The position numbers were made by a program, and so were the translations under genes. A model generated the notes under the pieces. It did no database searches. It was given only the letters and a program-made list of their open reading frames with translations, and was not told the DNA's origin. Below are positions 5,551-9,897 of a DNA stretch of 9,897 bases, piece by piece; position 1 is the first letter of the stretch, and every line of letters starts with the position of its first letter. This DNA is from an uncultured Faecalibacterium sp. GTDB taxonomy: Bacteria > Bacillota > Clostridia > Oscillospirales > Ruminococcaceae. The stretch is from NCBI GenBank assembly GCA_902463235.1, contig CABQER010000033.1, positions 1 through 9,897 of the forward strand, given 5' to 3'.

Positions 5551-6378
5551 ATGAAAATTCCTGCAAACGGCTTCACCCATGCCGGCAAGTTCCACGCCGA
5601 CGATGTGTTTGCCACTGCCCTGCTGCAAATTTTGCGCCCGGACATTAAGATCACCCGCGGCTTTGTGGTGCCGGATGATTTTGACGGCATCGTGTACGAT
5701 GTGGGCTTTGGTATGTTCGACCATCATCAGGAGCCGCGGGAGTGCCGCCCCAATGGCGTGCCCTATGCGGCCCTCGGCCTGCTGTGGCGGGTGCTCGGCC
5801 CCGGCCTTGTGGGTGAGCGTCAGGCCCGGCTCATTGACGAGAACTTCATCCAGCCGCTGGACCTCAACGATAACACCGGCGAGCAGAACAGCCTGTGCGA
5901 TGCCATTGGCTTTTTTAACCCGGTGTGGGACTCCAAAGAAGATCAGGACACCTGCTTTTTCAAGGCGGTGGCCGTGGCAAAGCAGATCTTGGAAAATCAG
6001 ATCGCCAGCGCCAACGCCGTGAACCGCGCCGACGAAAAGGTGCAGCAGGCTTACAAAAACTCCCGGGACGGCATCGTGGTGCTGCCCTGCTATCTGCCGT
6101 GGAAGAACGGTCTGTACAAGACGGACGCGTTGTTCGTGGTCTACCCCAGCCAGCGCGGCGGCTGGAGCGCCCAGTGCGTCACCGACCACAAGACCAAGCG
6201 CCCCAAGCTCCCCTTCCCCCAGAGCTGGGCCGGCCAGCCGCAGGAGGTCATTGAGCAGAAGAGCGGCATCCCGGGCATCAGCTTCTGCCACGCCAGCCGC
6301 TTCCTCATCACCGCCAAGGATAAGGAAACTGCCCTTGCCGCCTGCCGTCAGGTGTTAAAGAACAATGGCCGCATCTGA
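5551..6378 (+). CDS. MYG1 family (UPF0160) DHH-like metal-dependent hydrolase
   Basis: From ATG 5551 the protein has 275 residues. The start is supported by AGG at 5541-5543 and by the promoter that excludes the upstream GTG. Family signatures are clear. The N-terminal metal-binding block is THAGKFHADDVFATALL (His10, His15, Asp17, Asp18). Asp50 lies in VYDVG, the DHH motif is FDHHQ (Asp57, His58, His59), and LDLNDN (Asp104, Asp107) follows. The C-terminal block SGIPGISFCHASRFL is typical of the MYG1 tail. Eukaryotic MYG1 has been described as a 3'-5' RNA exonuclease, and the DHH superfamily also includes RecJ and nano-RNases. Bacterial members are poorly characterised, so nuclease activity here is inference. 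No signal peptide. The downstream GIY-YIG gene starts inside its last codons, implying coupled translation. Confidence 0.9.
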   Translation: MKIPANGFTHAGKFHADDVFATALLQILRPDIKITRGFVVPDDFDGIVYDVGFGMFDHHQEPRECRPNGVPYAALGLLWRVLGPGLVGERQARLIDENFIQPLDLNDNTGEQNSLCDAIGFFNPVWDSKEDQDTCFFKAVAVAKQILENQIASANAVNRADEKVQQAYKNSRDGIVVLPCYLPWKNGLYKTDALFVVYPSQRGGWSAQCVTDHKTKRPKLPFPQSWAGQPQEVIEQKSGIPGISFCHASRFLITAKDKETALAACRQVLKNNGRI

Positions 6379-6670
6379 GCCGTGCGCCCGGCCAAAGCCC
6401 GCCTTTGTGTATATGGTGCGGTGTACCGGCGGTACGCTGTACACCGGCTGGACCACCGACCCTGCCGCCCGCCTGCGCGCCCACCAGAGCGGACGCGGCG
6501 CAAAGTACACCCGTGCCAGAGGGGCCGGGGGTTTTGCCTATCTGGAACTGTGCGCGGATAAGCGCGCCGCCCTGCGGCGGGAGTATGCCCTCAAGCAGCT
6601 GCCCAAGGCCCAAAAGGAACTGCTGTGCACCGCATGGACGGCGGCGGGCGGGCCATTTTCCGGCGCATAA
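6365..6670 (+). CDS. GIY-YIG domain protein, YhbQ/UPF0213 type
   Basis: This 101-residue protein consists almost entirely of one GIY-YIG domain. VYM at residues 15-17 replaces GIY and LYTG at 25-28 replaces YIG. Arg37 and His40 follow in ARLRAHQSGRGAKYT, and the metal-binding Glu73 lies in RREYALKQL. This is the compact stand-alone class (E. coli YhbQ-like); nuclease activity has been reported for some members, but the biological role is unsettled. The ATG lies 14 bp inside the end of the MYG1-family gene in another frame, and only a weak Shine-Dalgarno is seen, so translation is probably coupled. Pairing with a putative nuclease suggests a shared nucleic-acid role, which is not proven by the sequence. 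Confidence 0.88.
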   Translation: MAASEPCARPKPAFVYMVRCTGGTLYTGWTTDPAARLRAHQSGRGAKYTRARGAGGFAYLELCADKRAALRREYALKQLPKAQKELLCTAWTAAGGPFSGA

Positions 6671-6683
6671 AGCGAAAACGAAA

Positions 6684-6736
6684 CCCGGGACTCTTTCAGG
6701 GCCAGACGGCTCACAAAAGGGTCCCGGGCTTTTTGT
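6684..6736 (+). terminator. Intrinsic terminator after the GIY-YIG gene
   Basis: CCCGGGAC (6684-6691) pairs with GTCCCGGG (6721-6728). The stem continues inward through a G-U pair and four more pairs (CTTT with AAAG) to about 13 bp, with a loop of about 19 nt. CTTTTTGTTTTT follows directly. It begins 13 nt after the stop codon. Confidence 0.88.
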
Positions 6737-6819
6737 TTTTGCGGTGTGAATTCTTTCCGTGTGCTGTAGTCCGCACATGCCCCGGGCGGGATGCATGTGC
6801 CCCGAATATATACTGTGTA

Positions 6820-6885
6820 AATGCATAAAATATGAATATATTCTGCAAATAACGCATAAAGATGCAACATGAACGAAAAACGGGT
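6820..6885. promoter_or_regulatory. Candidate ArgR/AhrC operator cluster
   Basis: Several 18-mers resemble the Bacillus ARG box CATGAATAAAAATKCAAK: AATGCATAAAATATGAAT (6820-6837, 13 of 18) and AACGCATAAAGATGCAAC (6851-6868, 13 of 18). A weaker CATGAACGAAAAAC begins at 6868. The first overlaps a perfect palindrome GAATATATTC (6834-6843). ArgR hexamers usually bind tandem boxes, and the genes downstream are arginine genes. The sites lie about 70-135 bp upstream of the predicted start, rather far for simple repression. The match scores were counted by hand. Confidence 0.4.
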
Positions 6886-6919
6886 GCCGGAAGCAAAAAA
6901 GGTTTGTATGGTTTTGTTA

Positions 6920-6947
6920 TTGACGAAAAAACAGCGCGGCGTATAAT
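6920..6947 (+). promoter_or_regulatory. Promoter of argG
   Basis: TTGACG (6920-6925), a 16-bp spacer and a perfect TATAAT (6942-6947) form the closest match to sigma-A consensus in the window. Transcription would begin near 6954. Confidence 0.85.
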
Positions 6948-7037
6948 AAAAGCATCAACCGAAACGCAACGGAAGAGGATGCGAAGGGAAAGTACGCATC
7001 AGAAAACAAAAGTGTATTTTTAAAAGGAGCAATCATC

Positions 7038-8270
7038 ATGAAAAAGGAAAACATCAAAAAAGTTGTTCTGGCATACTCCGGCGGTCTGGATACCTCCATC
7101 ATCATTCCCTGGCTGAAGGAAAACTACAACAACTGCGAGGTCGTTGCTGTTTCCGGTGATGTGGGTCAGGGCACCGAGCTGGACGGTCTGGAAGAAAAGG
7201 CCAAGGCTACCGGCGCATCCAAGCTGTATGTGCTGGACCTGAAGAAGGACTTTGTGGAGAACTACATCTTCCCCACCCTGAAGTTCGGCGCAAAGTACGA
7301 GGACTACCTGCTGGGCACCAGCTTTGCACGTCCCTGCATCGCCAAGGCTCTGGCGGATATCGCCATCAAGGAAGGCGCAGATGCCATCTGCCACGGCTGC
7401 ACCGGTAAGGGCAACGATCAGGTGCGTTTTGAGCTGACCCTCAAGGCCCTGTGCCCGGATATGGCCATTATTGCTCCGTGGCGTGAGTGGGATATCAAGA
7501 GCCGTGACGAGGAGATCGACTACGCCGAGGCTCACCACATCCCCCTGAAGATCAACCGCGAGACCAACTATTCCAAGGACAAGAACCTGTGGCATCTGAG
7601 CCATGAGGGCCTCGATCTGGAAAGCCCCGCCAACGAGCCCCAGTACAACAAGCCCGGTTTCCTGGAGCTGGGCATCAGCCCCGAGCAGGCTCCCGATAAG
7701 CCCACCTATGTGACTATCCACTTTGAAAAGGGCATCCCCACCGCCGTGGACGGCAAGGAGATGGGCGCTGTGGAGCTGGTGGAGCACCTGAACAAGCTGG
7801 GCGGCGAGAACGGCATTGGCCTGCTGGATATCGTGGAGAACCGTCTGGTGGGCATGAAGAGCCGCGGCGTGTACGAGACCCCCGGCGGTGCCATCCTGTA
7901 CAAGGCCATCAATGTGCTGGAGACGATCACTCTGGATAAGGAAAGCTCTCACTTCAAGGCTCAGCTGGCCCAGAAGTATGCTGATATCGTTTACAACGGC
8001 CAGTGGTTCACCCCGCTGCGCGAGGCTCTGGATGCCTTTGCCGACAGTCTGGAAAAGACCGTCACCGGCGATGTGAAGCTCAAGCTCTACAAGGGCAACA
8101 TGATCAACGCCGGCGTCACCTCTCCCTACACCCTGTACGACGAGCAGACCGCTTCCTTCGGTGAGGACGAGGACTACAATCAGGCTGATGCAACAGGCTT
8201 CATCAACCTGTTCGGCCTGTCCATCAAGGAGCGCGCAAAGCTGTCCAAGAACTGGCCGGAGGTCAAGTAA
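7038..8270 (+). CDS. argG: Argininosuccinate synthase
   Basis: The 410-residue cytoplasmic enzyme joins citrulline and aspartate with ATP to give argininosuccinate, AMP and pyrophosphate. The PP-loop nucleotide signature AYSGGLDTS is at residues 12-20. The second signature GCTGKGNDQVRFE covers 120-132. The citrulline/aspartate-binding stretch TSFARPCIAKAL is at 94-105, and APWREWD and NLWHLSHEG lie further on. The length is usual for the family. ATG 7038 is preceded by AGGAG at 7025-7029 with 8-nt spacing. It heads an argG-argH-argC block with its own strong promoter and candidate ArgR boxes upstream, so repression by arginine is expected. A terminator-like structure separates it from argH. 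Confidence 0.97.
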   Translation: MKKENIKKVVLAYSGGLDTSIIIPWLKENYNNCEVVAVSGDVGQGTELDGLEEKAKATGASKLYVLDLKKDFVENYIFPTLKFGAKYEDYLLGTSFARPCIAKALADIAIKEGADAICHGCTGKGNDQVRFELTLKALCPDMAIIAPWREWDIKSRDEEIDYAEAHHIPLKINRETNYSKDKNLWHLSHEGLDLESPANEPQYNKPGFLELGISPEQAPDKPTYVTIHFEKGIPTAVDGKEMGAVELVEHLNKLGGENGIGLLDIVENRLVGMKSRGVYETPGGAILYKAINVLETITLDKESSHFKAQLAQKYADIVYNGQWFTPLREALDAFADSLEKTVTGDVKLKLYKGNMINAGVTSPYTLYDEQTASFGEDEDYNQADATGFINLFGLSIKERAKLSKNWPEVK

Positions 8271-8287
8271 TCGCAACATTTTCGACT

Positions 8288-8340
8288 GCGTGTGTTTTCA
8301 CACTTTCACACGCGGGTTCTCACACCGGCATCGTTGCCGG
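8288..8340 (+). promoter_or_regulatory. Two hairpins downstream of argG
   Basis: The first is GCGTGTG (8288-8294) with CACACGC (8307-8313), 7 bp. An alternative inner pairing GTGTG/CACAC (8290-8294 with 8299-8303) uses the same 5' arm, so two folds compete. The second is CCGGCA (8325-8330) with TGCCGG (8335-8340), 6 bp with a tetraloop. Both sit directly 5' of the terminator-like hairpin. The pairings are visible in the sequence; any switching role is inference. Confidence 0.45.
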
Positions 8341-8388
8341 CGGCACCGCCGCAGGAGCGTTTTCCCCTGCGGCGGCTTTGCCGTTTTT
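8341..8388 (+). terminator. Terminator-like hairpin between argG and argH
   Basis: CGGCA-CCGCCGCAGG (8341-8355) pairs with CCTGCGGCGG (8366-8375) and, after a 3-nt bulge, with TGCCG (8379-8383). This gives 15 bp in all, followed at once by TTTTT (8384-8388). It ends 27 nt before the argH ATG, and no promoter hexamers fit in the remaining space. It is therefore either a leaky or regulated terminator or a processing/stability element within the operon. Confidence 0.65.
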
Positions 8389-8415
8389 AGAGGTAAATAA
8401 AAAGAGGACAATTTT

Positions 8416-9816
8416 ATGGCAGAACAACTCTGGAAGGGCCGTTTTTCCAAGGCCGTGGATTCCCGCGTGAACGACTTCAACTCCTCCATCCGGTTCGACC
8501 AGCGCATGATCGCGCAGGATATGCGCGGCAGCGGCGTGCACGCCGCCATGCTGGCAAAGCAGGGCATCATCTCTGAAAAGGATTGTGAGGACATCCTCAA
8601 CGGTCTGGCATCCATCGCCGACGATCTGGCAGCCGGCAGGCTGGAGATCGACCCCAATGCCGAGGATGTGCACACCTTTGTGGAGCAGACCCTCACCGCC
8701 CGCATCGGCGATGCGGGCAAGCGGCTGCACACCGGCCGCAGCCGCAACGATCAGGTGGCGCTGGATATCCGCCTGACCCTGCGGGACTACAGCCACACCC
8801 TGCAGGCCTACATCGTGGAGCTCATCAAGGTCATCTGCAAAAAGGCCGGTGAGAACACCACCGCCGTCATGCCCGGCTACACCCATCTGCAGCGTGCCCA
8901 GCCCATCACCTTTGGCCACGCCCTGATGGCATATGCATTCATGCTGCTGCGCGACCTGCAGCGCTTTGAGGATGCCACCGCCCGCATGGACGCACAGTGC
9001 CCGCTGGGCAGCGGCGCGCTGGCTGGCACCACCTACCCGCTGGACCGCCAGTTCACCGCCGAAAAGCTGGGCTTTGCGGCTCCCTGTGCCAACAGTCTGG
9101 ACGGCGTGTCCGACCGCGATTTCTGCATCGAGCTGGCCAATGCCATCTCCATCTGCATGATGCACCTGTCCCGTCTTTCCGAGGAGATCATCCTCTGGTG
9201 CAGCTGGGAGTTCAAGTTCATTGAGCTGGACGATGCCTTTACCACCGGCTCTTCCATCATGCCGCAGAAGAAGAACCCGGATGTTACCGAGCTGATCCGC
9301 GGCAAGACCGGCCGCGTCTACGGCGACCTGAACACCCTGCTGGTGATGATGAAGGGCATTCCCCTCGCCTACAACAAGGACATGCAGGAGGATAAGGAAG
9401 CCATCTTCGACGCAGTGGATACGCTGGAGCTGTGCCTGAAGACGGTCACTCCCATGCTGGACACCATGAAGACCATTCCGGCCAACATGCGCCGCGCCGC
9501 CGCTAAGGGCTTTATCAACGCCACCGACTGCGCCGACTACCTCACCAAGAAGGGGATGCCCTTCCGCGATGCCTACAAGCTGACCGGCTGCATGGTGTCG
9601 GACTGCATTGCAAAGGACAAGACCCTTGAAGAGCTGACCCTCGATGAGTTCAAGGGCTACAGCGCTCTGTTTGAGAACGATATCTACGATGCCATTGATC
9701 TGGTCAAGTGCTGCGAGGGCCGCACCAGCTACGGCGGACCCAGCGAAGCCAGCGTGAACAACCAGATCGCACTGGCAAACGCACAGCTGGATGCGTGGGA
9801 GGAAAAGAACGCATGA
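8416..9816 (+). CDS. argH: Argininosuccinate lyase
   Basis: The 466-residue member of the fumarase/aspartase superfamily splits argininosuccinate into arginine and fumarate in the cytoplasm, normally as a homotetramer. Signatures in order: N-terminal LWKGRFSKAVDSRVNDFNSSIRFD, HTGRSRNDQVALD at 105-117, THLQRAQP with Thr156-His157 (the proton-transfer region), and the superfamily signature GSSIMPQKKNPD with Ser279/Ser280, the flexible loop holding the catalytic serine. Length is standard. GAGGA at 8404-8408 is 7 nt before the ATG. No promoter of its own is visible, so it relies on read-through from argG. The last codons overlap the argC start. Confidence 0.97.
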   Translation: MAEQLWKGRFSKAVDSRVNDFNSSIRFDQRMIAQDMRGSGVHAAMLAKQGIISEKDCEDILNGLASIADDLAAGRLEIDPNAEDVHTFVEQTLTARIGDAGKRLHTGRSRNDQVALDIRLTLRDYSHTLQAYIVELIKVICKKAGENTTAVMPGYTHLQRAQPITFGHALMAYAFMLLRDLQRFEDATARMDAQCPLGSGALAGTTYPLDRQFTAEKLGFAAPCANSLDGVSDRDFCIELANAISICMMHLSRLSEEIILWCSWEFKFIELDDAFTTGSSIMPQKKNPDVTELIRGKTGRVYGDLNTLLVMMKGIPLAYNKDMQEDKEAIFDAVDTLELCLKTVTPMLDTMKTIPANMRRAAAKGFINATDCADYLTKKGMPFRDAYKLTGCMVSDCIAKDKTLEELTLDEFKGYSALFENDIYDAIDLVKCCEGRTSYGGPSEASVNNQIALANAQLDAWEEKNA

Positions 9817-9897
9817 GCGTGAAAGTTTTTATTGATGGCTCTTCCGGCACCACCGGCCTGCGCATTGCCGACCGTCTGGCACAACGCCCGGAGATCG
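9813..9897 (+). CDS. argC: N-acetyl-gamma-glutamyl-phosphate reductase, N-terminus (partial)
   Basis: The first 28 codons are present and the window ends inside the gene. The N-terminus VKVFIDGSSGTTGLRIADRL contains the NADP-binding GxxGxxG (Gly9, Gly12, Gly15). The IDG-x-x-GTTGL form is characteristic of the short, type 2 ArgC proteins rather than the E. coli type. The enzyme reduces N-acetylglutamyl phosphate to the semialdehyde in the ornithine branch of arginine synthesis. The start overlaps the argH stop as ATGA (9813-9816) and has GGAGG at 9798-9802 within argH, so translation is coupled. Genes for further acetyl-cycle steps probably follow outside the window. Confidence 0.9.
   Translation, partial: MSVKVFIDGSSGTTGLRIADRLAQRPEI

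Larger units (their letters stand above)
6671..7037. other. 367-bp intergenic regulatory gap before argG
   Basis: The gap holds, in order: the terminator; an 8-bp inverted repeat GCACATGC (6773-6780)/GCATGTGC (6793-6800) around a GC-rich loop; an AT-rich block with candidate arginine-repressor sites (about 6820-6885); a near-consensus promoter (6920-6947); and an 84-nt leader. The leader carries a GATGCG/CGCATC hairpin (6978-6983 with 6995-7000) and a good Shine-Dalgarno at 7025-7029. No convincing coding frame was seen on either strand. Confidence 0.7.

Noticed and set aside
6711..6896. 61-codon minus-strand frame in the argG upstream gap
   Set aside because: No Shine-Dalgarno, atypical codons, and it overlaps the terminator and operator region.
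7020..8279. 419-codon minus-strand frame opposite argG
   Set aside because: Antisense shadow of argG without recognisable domains or a ribosome-binding site.

Overview
The window is about 58% GC by eye and densely packed. It has strong Gram-positive ribosome-binding sites (AAGGAGG/GAGGA type), sigma-A-like promoters and short intergenic gaps with intrinsic terminators. Codon usage, gene content and a palindromic intergenic repeat of the CTCTC-AGCTGGC-TGAGAGGG type point to a Clostridia/Oscillospiraceae gut anaerobe close to Faecalibacterium. That assignment is inferred from pattern recognition, not from a database search.

Layout: (1) positions 1-129 hold the edge of an unidentified reading frame. 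(2) A HAD-family phosphatase lies on the minus strand (130-795). It is divergent from the branched-chain aminotransferase ilvE on the plus strand (1036-2112), and the two are separated by back-to-back promoters. (3) A plus-strand cluster follows: two alpha/beta-hydrolase esterases of different subfamilies (2339-3109 and 3131-3889), a 218-bp gap holding three copies of a structured repeat, and an uncharacterised ATP-grasp ligase (4108-5436) closed by a very strong terminator. (4) A promoter just 3' of that terminator drives a MYG1-family DHH-like hydrolase (5551-6378), which overlaps a small GIY-YIG protein (6365-6670); a second strong terminator follows. (5) A 367-bp regulatory gap with candidate arginine-repressor boxes and a near-consensus promoter precedes argG (7038-8270). 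Then come a 145-bp gap with three consecutive hairpins, argH (8416-9816) and, overlapping its stop, the first 28 codons of argC.

The arginine block is ordinary metabolism: ArgG joins citrulline and aspartate, ArgH releases arginine and fumarate, and ArgC is the third step of the ornithine branch. IlvE does the last step of valine, leucine and isoleucine synthesis. The part least explained by known biology is the esterase-esterase-ATP-grasp cluster with its repeat-filled gap. The ligase substrate cannot be read from the sequence. The two best leads for follow-up are that cluster and the covarying stems of the repeats; the terminator-like structure between argG and argH comes next. No rRNA, tRNA, CRISPR array, insertion sequence or recognisable defence system was seen.
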